Assembly: GCA_965662735.1 (NCBI GenBank) | Contig: CBFIIU010000002.1 | Span: 161,446-225,445 of the forward strand | Origin: JAYODZ01 sp965662735 | GTDB lineage: Bacteria > Pseudomonadota > Alphaproteobacteria > RS24 | Length of the DNA stretch: 64,000 nt | Direction of reading: 5' to 3' | Shown here: positions 8,554 to 17,604 of the stretch, one piece after another | How positions within the stretch are numbered: the first letter of the stretch is position 1 | Layout: each line of letters opens with the position of its first letter | The notes under the pieces: model-generated | What the model was told of the DNA's origin: nothing | The model's input: the letters and a program-made list of their open reading frames with translations, nothing else | Databases searched by the model: none | Program-made: the position numbers and the translations under genes

Positions 8554-9267
8554 ATGGAAGGCGTAGTGGTCGAGCAAATAGGTCAGGGGCTAGCCCAAAC
8601 AGATTTTTCATTGATGGCGCTGTTTGCGCGAGCCGATTGGGTGGTGCAGGTGGTGATGGCGGGGCTGATCCTAGCCTCGGTTGTCACATGGGCGGTGATC
8701 CTCGAGAAATGGCGTCTGCTTCGGCGGTACACAGCCTCGGCAGATGCGTTCGAGGAGCGCTTCTGGTCGGGTAATTCATTGCAAGCCCTCTATCGGCAAA
8801 CCAGCAGCGAGCCGAGCCATCCTTTTTCAAGCCTTTTCGTTGCCGCCATGCGTGAATGGGCGCAAAGCGATGGCGGCAAAATGACCCGCCCTTCCGATGA
8901 GACAACCCGCAATATTGAGCGCGCCATGTCTATTAGTTTAGGCCGCGAAATGGCTGATCTCGAGGCGCGGATGTTGCTCTTGGCCACGGTTGGCTCGGTG
9001 TCTCCTTTTGTGGGTCTCTTTGGCACTGTTTGGGGCATTATGAATAGTTTTCAAGCGATTGCTGTAACCCGAGATACTAATCTGGCCGTGGTGGCGCCTG
9101 GGATTGCCGAAGCTTTGTTTGCGACCGGGCTGGGCTTATTGGCCGCCATCCCCGCCGTGATTGCCTATAATGGGTTTTCAAACGGCTTTAATCGTCTGGC
9201 AACACGTCTTGAAATATTCATGGACGAGTTTATTGCCGTTGTGAACCGGCAACAGAGGAAGAGCTGA
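8554..9267 (+). CDS. tolQ: Tol-Pal system proton channel subunit TolQ
   Basis: Inner-membrane subunit of the TolQR proton-driven motor, homologous to ExbB and MotA (237 aa). Three membrane segments are visible: about residues 28-50 (VVQVVMAGLILASVVTWAVI), about 135-160 (VGSVSPFVGLFGTVWGIM) and about 175-200 (LFATGLGLLAAIPAVIAY). The conserved TVGSVSPFVGLFGTVWGI motif is intact. ATG 8554 has AGGAGA upstream. It begins a tight tolQRA run. Confidence 0.95.
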   Translation: MEGVVVEQIGQGLAQTDFSLMALFARADWVVQVVMAGLILASVVTWAVILEKWRLLRRYTASADAFEERFWSGNSLQALYRQTSSEPSHPFSSLFVAAMREWAQSDGGKMTRPSDETTRNIERAMSISLGREMADLEARMLLLATVGSVSPFVGLFGTVWGIMNSFQAIAVTRDTNLAVVAPGIAEALFATGLGLLAAIPAVIAYNGFSNGFNRLATRLEIFMDEFIAVVNRQQRKS

Positions 9268-9268
9268 T

Positions 9269-9718
9269 ATGGCAATGTCCACGCTGGGCGGTGATCGGTC
9301 GCGTCGGCACCGGTGGCGTCGGTCGCCGATGAGTGAAATTAATGTCACGCCCATGGTCGATGTGATGCTGGTGCTTTTGATTGTCTTCATGGTGGCGGCT
9401 CCCTTGCTCACCGTGGGGGTGCCGGTAGATTTGCCTAAAACCAAAGCCAATCCGCTGTCGGGCGATGATGAGCCTCTCGTCATCACGATCACGGCTAAAG
9501 GGCAGGTTTTAATTCAGGAAACGGAAGTGGCACCCAATCAATTAGTGGCTCGCCTGCAGGCCATTACCGGCGCCGGCTTTGACCAGCGCATCTTTGTGCG
9601 GGGTGATCAGGCGGTGGCCTATGGGATTGTCGCTGACACAGTGGCGCGCATAAATCGCGCTGGGTTCTCACGCGTTGCCTTGGTCACTGAGAACAGAGAA
9701 AACGCAAAAGGGCGCTGA
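9269..9718 (+). CDS. tolR: Tol-Pal system protein TolR
   Basis: ExbD/TolR family partner of TolQ (149 aa). A short cytoplasmic N-terminus is followed by MSEINVTPMVDVMLVLLIVF, the single membrane helix with the proton-carrying Asp (D in PMVDVML), then a periplasmic domain. It starts one base after the tolQ stop. A second ATG at 9275 is possible. Confidence 0.95.
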   Translation: MAMSTLGGDRSRRHRWRRSPMSEINVTPMVDVMLVLLIVFMVAAPLLTVGVPVDLPKTKANPLSGDDEPLVITITAKGQVLIQETEVAPNQLVARLQAITGAGFDQRIFVRGDQAVAYGIVADTVARINRAGFSRVALVTENRENAKGR

Positions 9719-9719
9719 G

Positions 9720-10568
9720 ATGGCTTCTTTGGCGAACCGAGATTTTCTGTCTTCGGTTGCCTTGCATGGGGCCGTTATTCTTATTGCGATGAACTGGGCG
9801 CCCATGTTGCGCGACACCCCGACGCTATACGAGCCGCTTCCCGTTGAGTTGGTTCCGGTCAGTGAGTTAACCCGTCTCATGAAAAAACAGGNNNNNNNNN
9901 NNNNNNNNNNNNNNNNNNNNNNNNNNNNNNNNNNNNNNNNNNNNNNNNNNNNNNNNNNNNNNNNNNNNNNNNNNNNNNNNNNNNNNNNNNNNNNNNNNNN
10001 NNNNNNNNNNNNNNNNNNNNNNNNNNNNNNNNNNNNNNNNNNNNNNNNNNNNNNNNNNNNNNNNNNNNNNNNNNNNNNNNNNNNNNNNNNNNNNNNTAAA
10101 TCAGAGCCAGATGCGCCGGCATTTGAGGTCGCCACCCCGCAGCCCTTGGCGCGTCCTGCTCCCGCCAAACCCAAATTGGACGTGAATAAATTGCGGCTCC
10201 TATTGGACAAAACCCCCGACACCCCAGCGCCGCCAGCGGCCGACATTGATGTGGCCGAGATGACGTTGAGCGAAATTGACAGTTTTCGGGTTCAAATGAA
10301 AAAATGCTGGAGTTTTCCGGCCGGCGCGCGGGCTGGCGATGATCTCGCTGTGATTGTGCGGGTGTCGCTGATGCCAAATGGCATGGTCAGTGATGGGCCT
10401 GTTGTGGTAAATAGAAATCAGCTCACCGATCCCTTTTTTCGGGCGGCTGCGGAGAGTGTATTGCGTGCCATTCGGCGGTGCCAGCCCTATCAAATGCCCG
10501 CTGAAAAATATGAGCGTTGGCGCGATCTCGAGCTAAATTTTGATCCAAAATTTATGCTCGGGGGTTAG
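9720..10568 (+). CDS. tolA: Tol-Pal system protein TolA
   Basis: Inner-membrane protein that spans the periplasm and links TolQR to Pal/TolB (282 aa). It has an N-terminal anchor (FLSSVALHGAVILIAMNWA), a proline/alanine/lysine-rich stretch largely hidden in the N run 9892-10096, and a C-terminal globular domain (about 185-282) with a TonB/TolA-like fold: FRVQMKKCWSFPAG, VRVSLMPNGMVSDGPVV and AAESVLRAIRRCQPYQMP. ATG 9720 lies one base after the tolR stop. Confidence 0.93.
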   Translation: MASLANRDFLSSVALHGAVILIAMNWAPMLRDTPTLYEPLPVELVPVSELTRLMKKQXXXXXXXXXXXXXXXXXXXXXXXXXXXXXXXXXXXXXXXXXXXXXXXXXXXXXXXXXXXXXXXXXXXXXKSEPDAPAFEVATPQPLARPAPAKPKLDVNKLRLLLDKTPDTPAPPAADIDVAEMTLSEIDSFRVQMKKCWSFPAGARAGDDLAVIVRVSLMPNGMVSDGPVVVNRNQLTDPFFRAAAESVLRAIRRCQPYQMPAEKYERWRDLELNFDPKFMLGG

Positions 10569-10599
10569 CCACGAAACCCAGATGCAATCAGAGATAAAA

Positions 10600-11988
10600 A
10601 TGAGAACCAGTATGACGATACATCAGATGATCCCAAAACGGACTCCGCGTTGCTTTTTTCGAAGCGCAAGGGGTGGGTATGGCGTAGGACGCTCATTGAT
10701 CATGGCGGTGGGTTTGTGTGTGCTCCTTTTGAGCAGCCTTGGGCCGGCACAGGCGCTTTTGAAAATTGATATTACGCAAGGCAATGTCGATCCGCTGCCC
10801 ATCGCGATTCTCGATTTTGCGGGTGACCAAAAAGTCGGCCCGGATATCGCTCGGGTGATCACTGCAGATCTTGAGCGNNNNNNNNNNNNNNNNNNNNNNN
10901 NNNNNNNNNNNNNNNNNNNNNNNNNNNNNNNNNNNNNNNNNNNNNNNNNNNNNNNNNNNNNNNNNNNNNNNNNNNNNNNNNNNNNNNNNNNNNNNNNNNN
11001 NNNNNNNNNNNNNNNNNNNNNNNNNNNNNNNNNNNNNNNNNNNNNNNNNNNNNNNNNNNNNNNNNNNNNNNNNNNNNNNNNNNNNNNNNNNNNNNNNNNN
11101 NNNNNNNNNNNNNNNNNNNNNNNNNNNNNNNNNNNNNNNNNNNNNNNNNNNNNNNNNNNNNNNNNNNNNNNNNNNNNNNNNNNNNNNNNNNNNNNNNNNN
11201 NNNNNNNNNNNNNNNNNNNNNNNNNNNNNNNNNNNNNNNNNNNNNNNNNNNNNNNNNNNNNNNNNNNNNNNNNNNNNNNNNNNNNNNNNNNNNNNNNNNN
11301 NNNNNNNNNNNNNNNNNNNNNNNNNNNNNNNNNNNNNNNNNNNNNNNNNNACCGGCCCCGGGTTTATCTGCTGAACATTGAAACGGGACAACAAGAAGTG
11401 GTGGGCGATTTTCCCGGCATGACCTTCGCGCCGCGCTTCTCGCCGGATGGCCAGAAAATTATTATGAGCCTTGAGCGGAACGGGAACTCAAATATTTACG
11501 TGATGGATTTGCGCACCCGAGAAACCCGCCGATTGACCGGTTCTCTGGCGATTGATACTGCCCCGTGCTATTCGCCGGACGGCAAATATGTGGTCTTCGA
11601 GTCGGATCGTCTGGGGACACAGCAATTATTCGTGATGGATGCGGATGGTAAGAACGTCAAACGTATCAGCTATGGAAAAGGGCGTTATGGAACGCCAGTT
11701 TGGTCGCCACGGGGCGATTTAATCGCTTTCACAAAGACCTATAAAAACCGGTTCTTAATCGGCGTCATGAAGCCCGACGGCTCAGGCGAGCGGATTTTAA
11801 CCGAGGGCTATCATAATGAAGGGCCGACATGGTCGCCCAATGGTCGGGTACTTGCTTTTTTCAGGGAAACCGAGGGAGCGACGGGAGGGCCATCGCTATG
11901 GACGGTCGATCTCACGGGGTATAATGAGCGTCCGCTTAAAACACAGGGCTTTGCCTCTGACCCCGCCTGGTCACCGCTTATTCAATAG
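10600..11988 (+). CDS. tolB: Tol-Pal system periplasmic protein TolB
   Basis: Periplasmic beta-propeller that interacts with Pal and TolA. The visible N-terminus holds a signal region (MAVGLCVLLLSSLGPAQA) and the start of the mature domain LLKIDITQGNVDPLPIAI. After the N run 10878-11350 come propeller blades with repeated FSPDG/YSPDG/WSPRG/WSPNG turns, ending DPAWSPLIQ. The start is uncertain: 10600 follows a weak GAGA, and in-frame ATGs at 10582, 10612, 10627 and 10702 are alternatives, so the n-region before the hydrophobic core may be long. Confidence 0.92.
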   Translation: MRTSMTIHQMIPKRTPRCFFRSARGGYGVGRSLIMAVGLCVLLLSSLGPAQALLKIDITQGNVDPLPIAILDFAGDQKVGPDIARVITADLEXXXXXXXXXXXXXXXXXXXXXXXXXXXXXXXXXXXXXXXXXXXXXXXXXXXXXXXXXXXXXXXXXXXXXXXXXXXXXXXXXXXXXXXXXXXXXXXXXXXXXXXXXXXXXXXXXXXXXXXXXXXXXXXXXXXXXXXXXXXXXXXXXXXXXXXXXXXXXXXRPRVYLLNIETGQQEVVGDFPGMTFAPRFSPDGQKIIMSLERNGNSNIYVMDLRTRETRRLTGSLAIDTAPCYSPDGKYVVFESDRLGTQQLFVMDADGKNVKRISYGKGRYGTPVWSPRGDLIAFTKTYKNRFLIGVMKPDGSGERILTEGYHNEGPTWSPNGRVLAFFRETEGATGGPSLWTVDLTGYNERPLKTQGFASDPAWSPLIQ

Positions 11989-12156
11989 CTCACGCGATCA
12001 CACGGATGTCACACGGATAAAGTAAGGCTCGTGCGGGGTTCTGAAGTAACTTGTTTGATTGCGATGATTGCGCTTTGGGCATCTTTACCCTATAACCCCA
12101 TCTAGAACACAAAATGGGTGTCACATTATGGCACTTTAGGGCTTTGGAGGCGAATT

Positions 12157-12642
12157 ATGCTGGAGAATAGATTGTTTAAATTTGCGATTGCGGGCGCCAT
12201 GGCGATGGTTTTGGCGGCGTGCGGGCAAGCGAATAAGAGTGCTGACACGGGTTCCATGTCAGGTGGGTACAGCGCAGAGCGTTCCGAAGGTGATGCACAA
12301 TATTTGGCAGAAAATGTATTGGATCGTGTGTTTTTCAACACTGATCAGTCAACTTTAAACGAAGCGGCCATGAGCACGGTTCGTAACCAAGCCCGTTGGT
12401 TGCAAGCCAATTCATCTGTTTCAGTGGTGATTGAAGGGCATGCGGACGAGCGCGGAACACGCGATTACAACCTTGCTTTGGGTGCACGTCGCGCGACAGC
12501 GGTTCGTGATGCCCTGATCAGCATGGGGGTCAATGCGGGCCAAGTTTCAACCATTTCTTACGGAAAAGAACGCCCTGTTTCGTTGTGTTCTTCCGAGAAT
12601 TGCTGGTCAAAAAACCGCCGGGCGGTCACCTCGCTTCGTTAA
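12157..12642 (+). CDS. pal: Peptidoglycan-associated lipoprotein Pal
   Basis: Outer-membrane lipoprotein that binds peptidoglycan and completes the Tol-Pal bridge (161 aa). The signal peptide ends in the lipobox LAAC (about residues 18-21). The OmpA-like domain from about 60 to 161 has VFFNTDQSTL, IEGHADERGTRDYNLALGARRA and the terminal SKNRRAVTSLR. GGAGG lies upstream of the ATG. A strong terminator follows. Confidence 0.96.
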   Translation: MLENRLFKFAIAGAMAMVLAACGQANKSADTGSMSGGYSAERSEGDAQYLAENVLDRVFFNTDQSTLNEAAMSTVRNQARWLQANSSVSVVIEGHADERGTRDYNLALGARRATAVRDALISMGVNAGQVSTISYGKERPVSLCSSENCWSKNRRAVTSLR

Positions 12643-12665
12643 GCGCTTGACCGATTAATCATTTT

Positions 12666-12695
12666 AAAAGGCACCTTAAAAGGTGCCTTTTTTTT
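12666..12695 (+). terminator. Rho-independent terminator after pal
   Basis: AAAAGGCACC (12666-12675), loop TTAAAA, GGTGCCTTTT (12682-12691), then a T tract to 12695. It ends the ybgC-tolQRAB-pal transcript and separates it from cpoB. Confidence 0.93.
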
Positions 12696-12870
12696 CGCTT
12701 GAGCTCACGCGATCGCGTGATCGAGGGCGTGATCGAGGGCAGGATCTGGGCTTGAACCTTGGCGGGGCTCTGCCTTAATCTGCCCATAATTTTTCGATAG
12801 GTTTCGGGTTTCTGCGAGAGGTCTGGTCTTTAAAACCAATGCGGTGGGGCTTAAGGTGATCGTCAGGAAA

Positions 12871-12915
12871 GACCTAGAGAGAGAAGACTTAAAGAGAAAA
12901 GACTTAAAGAGGAAA
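12871..12915 (+). repeat. Three imperfect 15-bp repeats upstream of cpoB
   Basis: The units GACCTAGAGAGAGAA, GACTTAAAGAGAAAA and GACTTAAAGAGGAAA follow each other without spacers in the roughly 330-bp region between pal and cpoB. The rest of that region (12696-12970) holds a GATCGAGGGC-type short repeat near 12719-12745 and presumably the cpoB promoter, but no clear promoter sequence or RNA gene. Confidence 0.7.
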
Positions 12916-12971
12916 ACCTAGATGAGAGGGTCAACCGGCTTCTCACAAACAGGTGAGCAGGAAATAAATAT

Positions 12972-14189
12972 ATGCAAAACAGTCAGATAGAGAATAAAGG
13001 CATCGAGGCGGGCTGCGAGCGCGGGCAATGTGCGCGAAGCGCCGCGCGGGCGCTGGACCCCGAGATCGGAGGCCTGCGCCGCGCTTGGGTATTACGTGCA
13101 AGCCTGTGTGCTTTTGCGGTCATGGCGCTGTCGATGCCGGCTGGGGCGCAAAATATGGGGACCAATTCTGTGCGCCAAATAGAGACATTTGATGCGCGCA
13201 CCATCCCCGATCTGGCTCCTCAAAATGCCGCCAGTGGCGCGACCAACCCAACCAATGGCGCATCGTCATATGGGGCTAATAGTTTTGAAGCGATCACTCT
13301 GCGCCTGACGCGAATTGAGCAATTGCTTCGCGCCCAGCAAAATCTTCAAAATGCGGATGTTTTGACGGCGATCGAACGAATTCTCGCCCGCCTCGACACG
13401 CTTCAAGGCGCTTCAGCCAGTCGGACAGCCTCTCCCTCTAGTCAGTCGGGCGGTTCTTTTGATGATCAGCAAGCCGCCGATTTGCGCTTGCGCTTGTCGG
13501 CGTTGGAAGAGTCGAGCCGCCATATTCGGGGGCAAACCGATGAAATTTTGCGTTTGCTTGGAGAGATGGAAGAAAATCGGGCCCGCGCAAGTGCCGATTC
13601 TGAATTTCGTTTTCAAGCCCTTGAAGGAAAGTTACGCCAACGTGAGAATGCTGGTTCGGAGGAGCCCGTCGTGATCGGCACCGTGGCGCCGAGCGCCACT
13701 ATTTCTGGTGATGCCGAAATCATGCCCCGCTCGGGCCCGCTCGTGGGGGAAGATACCGATAATCCGGCTCTTGAAAGTGCTGCCACGCCGCGCGAGGCGT
13801 TAGCGGATCCTGAAAAATTATATGATCGTGGCCTCGCCCTGTTGCGCGATGGCAAATATGCGCCTGCTCGCGAGGACTTTAAGGCGATCCTTAAAAATTA
13901 TCCGCAACATGAACGGGCGGGGAATGCGCAATATTGGCTGGGCGAGACTTATTATGTCGAGCGCGATTTCAAGCAAGCGGCGGAGGCTTTTTTGGCGGGC
14001 TATACCGTGTATGAAAAAAGTGGAAAAGCGCCGGATAGTCTCTTGAAATTGGGTATGGCTTTGGTTGCGTTAGATCAAAAAAGCACAGCCTGCGATGCGT
14101 TTGCGGAACTGGCTGTGAAATTCCCCGATGCGTCTCAAGCGATTAAAAAGCGGGCGGATATTGAGAAAAACCGTGCCGGGTGCTCGTAA
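12972..14189 (+). CDS. cpoB: Cell division coordinator CpoB (YbgF)
   Basis: Periplasmic protein that coordinates Tol-Pal function with peptidoglycan synthesis at the septum. At 405 aa it is longer than most. A charged N-terminus of about 40 residues precedes the signal core LRASLCAFAVMALSMPAGAQ. A coiled-coil stretch lies around 100-220 (IRGQTDEILRLLGEMEENR). The TPR domain occupies about 277-405 (YDRGLALLRDGKYAPAREDF, then NAQYWLGETYYVERDF). Its long N-terminus before the signal core is unusual, and an internal start cannot be excluded. Its 3' end overlaps the start assigned to tilS. Confidence 0.9.
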   Translation: MQNSQIENKGIEAGCERGQCARSAARALDPEIGGLRRAWVLRASLCAFAVMALSMPAGAQNMGTNSVRQIETFDARTIPDLAPQNAASGATNPTNGASSYGANSFEAITLRLTRIEQLLRAQQNLQNADVLTAIERILARLDTLQGASASRTASPSSQSGGSFDDQQAADLRLRLSALEESSRHIRGQTDEILRLLGEMEENRARASADSEFRFQALEGKLRQRENAGSEEPVVIGTVAPSATISGDAEIMPRSGPLVGEDTDNPALESAATPREALADPEKLYDRGLALLRDGKYAPAREDFKAILKNYPQHERAGNAQYWLGETYYVERDFKQAAEAFLAGYTVYEKSGKAPDSLLKLGMALVALDQKSTACDAFAELAVKFPDASQAIKKRADIEKNRAGCS

Positions 14190-15528
14190 AACTCAACCGC
14201 ACGCGCCGCCCAAGGCGCCGCCCAACACGCCGCCCAACACGCCGCCCAAAGCGGCGGGCATATGGCTCGACCATTTGCGTCGCTTATATGACGCTCCGCA
14301 TTATGCCTTAGCGGTTTCCGGCGGCTCGGATTCGATGGCTTTAGTGGCGCTGGCCGCTCACTGCCAAAACCTCTCAGGCCCCTCAGACCAAACAGGATTT
14401 TCTGTCCCCCGTTTTACCGTGTTGACGGTCGATCATGGGTTACGTCCCGAGGCAAAAGCCGAGACCCGTCTTGTCAGCCGGCAGGCACGTGCCTTGGGTC
14501 TTAAAGTTAAGGTATTGACAGTAAACGATAAATTGTCATTTGGGGGTGTGCAAGCAGCGGCGCGCGACGCGCGGTATCGCCTCATGGAAGACTATTGTCA
14601 CGCGCAGGGCATTACGGCTCTGGTCACCGCCCATCATGCGCAAGATCAGGCAGAGACGATGCTCATGCGGTTGGCGCGGGGCAGTGATTTGGCGGGGCTG
14701 TCGTGTATTCCTCCGATCAGCGTGCGCGGTCAATTGGTGGTTATTCGCCCCTTTTTAGAGCACATGCCGGATGATATGGCCGCGATCTGCCATGCGGCGG
14801 GCCTCAGCGTCGTCAGTGATCCGTCCAATCATGACACGCGCTTTGAGCGGGTGCGGTGGCGGAACGCCTTGCCGCGCCTCGCTGAATGGGGTCTGACAGC
14901 ATCTATGTTGGGGCAAAGTGCGGCCCGATTGCGTCGTGTTCATGATGATTTAACCAAGCTCGCGCATGATTATTTGCGGCAATGGCAGGCGATCCTGCCG
15001 ATGGGGGTCGTGCGCCTGCCTCGGGCTGAGTTTGTGGCCTTGCCGCAAACGATCCAGCGGCGGTTGCTCACCGATTGTTTTGTATGGCTGGGTGGGGCAA
15101 ACCATCCTCCCCGCCAAAGGAGTATGGATGCGGTGCTCGCCCTCAGCGCCGCGTCGCACAGCAGCGGTCGGACGCTTGCTGGTGTTGATCTGCGTATCCG
15201 GCGTCAAGATATTGTGCTGGGCAGAGAAGCGGCCGCCGCACAGCTTTTGCCGGCGCTGACCGTGAAACGACAAATGTCAATGATTTGGGATGGACGGTAT
15301 AGGCTCGAAATAGCCCGGAAGCACCGCGGAAATCAAATTGCTGCTTTGGGGCGAGAGGGCCTGAAGGCGTTGAAAGCGCAAGGATTTGTGTCCGATCCAG
15401 CCATTCCAACGCGTTTCTATGCCTCTGTGCCCGCGATATTTGAGGGGTCGCAGCTTGTCAGTTGCCCGCATCTTCTCGCGGATCAGCAGGCCCAGGCCGG
15501 GTTGATTTCTCCTTTTGCGACAAAATAA
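14128..15528 (+). CDS. tilS: tRNA(Ile)-lysidine synthase TilS
   Basis: Modifies C34 of the CAU-anticodon tRNA-Ile to lysidine, so that it reads AUA. The PP-loop SGGSDS is at residues 64-69, followed by TVDHGLRPEA and a catalytic-core segment TAHHAQDQAETMLMRLARGSDLAGL. The tail beyond residue 230 matches the TilS-specific helical and C-terminal domains. A proline-rich leader of about 45 residues, partly built from four 12-bp repeats (14205-14252), precedes the enzyme domain. The start is uncertain: ATG 14128 overlaps cpoB by 62 bp, while GTG 14173 overlaps by 17 bp. It is followed by ftsH, the common order. Confidence 0.92.
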   Translation: MRLKRLKSGRILRKTVPGARKTQPHAPPKAPPNTPPNTPPKAAGIWLDHLRRLYDAPHYALAVSGGSDSMALVALAAHCQNLSGPSDQTGFSVPRFTVLTVDHGLRPEAKAETRLVSRQARALGLKVKVLTVNDKLSFGGVQAAARDARYRLMEDYCHAQGITALVTAHHAQDQAETMLMRLARGSDLAGLSCIPPISVRGQLVVIRPFLEHMPDDMAAICHAAGLSVVSDPSNHDTRFERVRWRNALPRLAEWGLTASMLGQSAARLRRVHDDLTKLAHDYLRQWQAILPMGVVRLPRAEFVALPQTIQRRLLTDCFVWLGGANHPPRQRSMDAVLALSAASHSSGRTLAGVDLRIRRQDIVLGREAAAAQLLPALTVKRQMSMIWDGRYRLEIARKHRGNQIAALGREGLKALKAQGFVSDPAIPTRFYASVPAIFEGSQLVSCPHLLADQQAQAGLISPFATK

Positions 15529-15667
15529 CCCCTCTTCAGAAAAGCGACACAAAGGTTCTGGTCGCATCTGGAAAATCCCTGTCTTTGCACCTATGTTATA
15601 GGTAAGACGATGATCGGTTGAGGCGCCAACAGGGCTGTCGCGGTTATGTCTGCGGAGAGGTTTAACT

Positions 15668-17572
15668 ATGTCTGGAATGCGCAATTTTGCAATTTGGGTT
15701 GTCGTCGCACTGATGTTGCTGACCTTATTCAATATGTTTAATGGGCCGGTGAGCGATCAAAATAGCCGCGAGATTACCTTTTCCCAATTCACGGCTGAGG
15801 TCGATGCAGGATCGATATCCGACGTCATGATTTCAGGCGACACTGTGAAGGGGCGCTATGCGACAGGCGGAGGCTTTACCACTTTTATTCCGCAAAACGA
15901 TCCGAATTTGATCTCTCGTTTGCAAGCCCGCGGTGTTAATATTTCCGTAAAGCCGGAAAATACAGGGCCAACCCTTTTGGGTGTTTTGATCTCATGGTTC
16001 CCCATGTTGTTGCTGATCGGGGTGTGGGTATTCTTCATGCGCCAGATGCAAGGCGGTGCGGGCAAAGCCATGGGCTTTGGCAAGTCAAAGGCAAAATTGC
16101 TCACCGAAGCGCATGGCCGCGTCACCTTTGACGACGTTGCTGGCATTGATGAAGCGAAAGACGACTTGCAAGAGATCGTCGATTTCTTGAAAGACCCCAC
16201 TAAATTTCAAAGATTGGGCGGTCGCATTCCGCGTGGCGCATTATTGGTGGGCCCTCCAGGCACCGGTAAAACTTTGCTGGCGCGCGCCATTGCCGGCGAA
16301 GCGGGAGTGCCGTTTTTCACCATTTCGGGTTCGGATTTTGTTGAGATGTTTGTGGGCGTGGGTGCGAGCCGCGTGCGCGATATGTTCGAGCAAGCCAAGC
16401 GCAACGCGCCGTGTATTATCTTCATCGATGAGATCGATGCTGTGGGTCGCCACAGGGGTGCTGGTTTGGGCGGTGGAAATGATGAACGCGAACAGACCCT
16501 CAACCAGCTCTTGGTTGAAATGGATGGCTTTGAAGCCAATGAGAGCATTATCTTGATCGCGGCCACCAACCGGCCAGACGTTCTTGATCCAGCTCTCTTG
16601 CGCCCAGGTCGGTTTGACCGTCAAGTGGTCGTTCCCAATCCCGATATTATTGGTCGCGAAAAAATTCTGAAAGTTCACATGAAGAAAACACCGCTGGCGT
16701 CGGATGTCGATGCGCGGGTGATTGCGCGTGGCACGCCTGGTTTCTCGGGCGCCGATCTCGCCAATTTGGTGAACGAGGCGGCCCTTCTTGCGGCGCGTCG
16801 GGGCAAGCGATTGGTCTCTATGGCCGAGTTTGAAGACGCCAAAGATAAGGTGATGATGGGTGCCGAGCGCCGCTCAATGGTGATGACGGAAGAAGAGAAA
16901 AAGCTCACAGCCTATCATGAAGGCGGGCACGCATTGGTTGCGCTGAACCTTGAAGCCTCAGACCCCATTCACAAAGCCACCATTATTCCGCGGGGCCGCG
17001 CCTTGGGAATGGTGATGCGCTTGCCGGAACGCGATTTAATCTCCGTGACCCGCGCCCGTCTGAAAGCCGATTTGGCTGTGGCGATGGGGGGACGTATTGC
17101 CGAGGAGTTGATTTTCGGTCATGACAAGGTGACTTCGGGCGCATCATCGGACATTCAAATGGCGACCAATATGGCCAAGGCCATGGTCACCCGCTATGGC
17201 ATGAGCGACGATTTGGGGCCACTGGCCTACGCAGAAAACGAGCAAGAAGTGTTTTTGGGGCATAGCGTATCAAGAACGCAAAATATGTCGGAAGAAACCC
17301 AGCGTAAAATTGACAGCGAGGTGCGGCGTTTGGTTGATGAGGGCTATGCCACAGCGAAACAAATTTTGACCGAAAAAATGGATAAATTGCACATCATCGC
17401 TCAAGGTTTGCTGGAATATGAAACACTGAGCGGGGACGAAATTATTGGTTTGCTGAAGGGCGAGCCGCCGCATCGTCCAGATGCGAATGACTCTGGTCCG
17501 AAGGGTCCGCGGTCTCCGTTTCCGACAACAGGCGGTGCGCCCGTTGCAGGGGCTGAGCCGCAAGGTTTGTAG
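15668..17572 (+). CDS. ftsH: ATP-dependent zinc metalloprotease FtsH
   Basis: Membrane-anchored AAA+ protease that degrades misassembled membrane proteins and regulators such as RpoH (634 aa). The first membrane helix is at about 5-25 and the second at about 104-126 (WFPMLLLIGVWVFFMRQM). Walker A GPPGTGKT is near 195-202, Walker B IIFIDEIDAVG follows, and the SRH region NRPDVLDPALLRPGRFDRQ is intact. The zinc site HEGGH lies near 417-421. The C-terminus carries a glycine/proline-rich tail. A good GGAGAGG site lies upstream. It directly precedes the Sul-like folP. Confidence 0.97.
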   Translation: MSGMRNFAIWVVVALMLLTLFNMFNGPVSDQNSREITFSQFTAEVDAGSISDVMISGDTVKGRYATGGGFTTFIPQNDPNLISRLQARGVNISVKPENTGPTLLGVLISWFPMLLLIGVWVFFMRQMQGGAGKAMGFGKSKAKLLTEAHGRVTFDDVAGIDEAKDDLQEIVDFLKDPTKFQRLGGRIPRGALLVGPPGTGKTLLARAIAGEAGVPFFTISGSDFVEMFVGVGASRVRDMFEQAKRNAPCIIFIDEIDAVGRHRGAGLGGGNDEREQTLNQLLVEMDGFEANESIILIAATNRPDVLDPALLRPGRFDRQVVVPNPDIIGREKILKVHMKKTPLASDVDARVIARGTPGFSGADLANLVNEAALLAARRGKRLVSMAEFEDAKDKVMMGAERRSMVMTEEEKKLTAYHEGGHALVALNLEASDPIHKATIIPRGRALGMVMRLPERDLISVTRARLKADLAVAMGGRIAEELIFGHDKVTSGASSDIQMATNMAKAMVTRYGMSDDLGPLAYAENEQEVFLGHSVSRTQNMSEETQRKIDSEVRRLVDEGYATAKQILTEKMDKLHIIAQGLLEYETLSGDEIIGLLKGEPPHRPDANDSGPKGPRSPFPTTGGAPVAGAEPQGL

Positions 17573-17604
17573 GCCGTATTAGAAGCATCACTGGCCACAG
17601 ATTA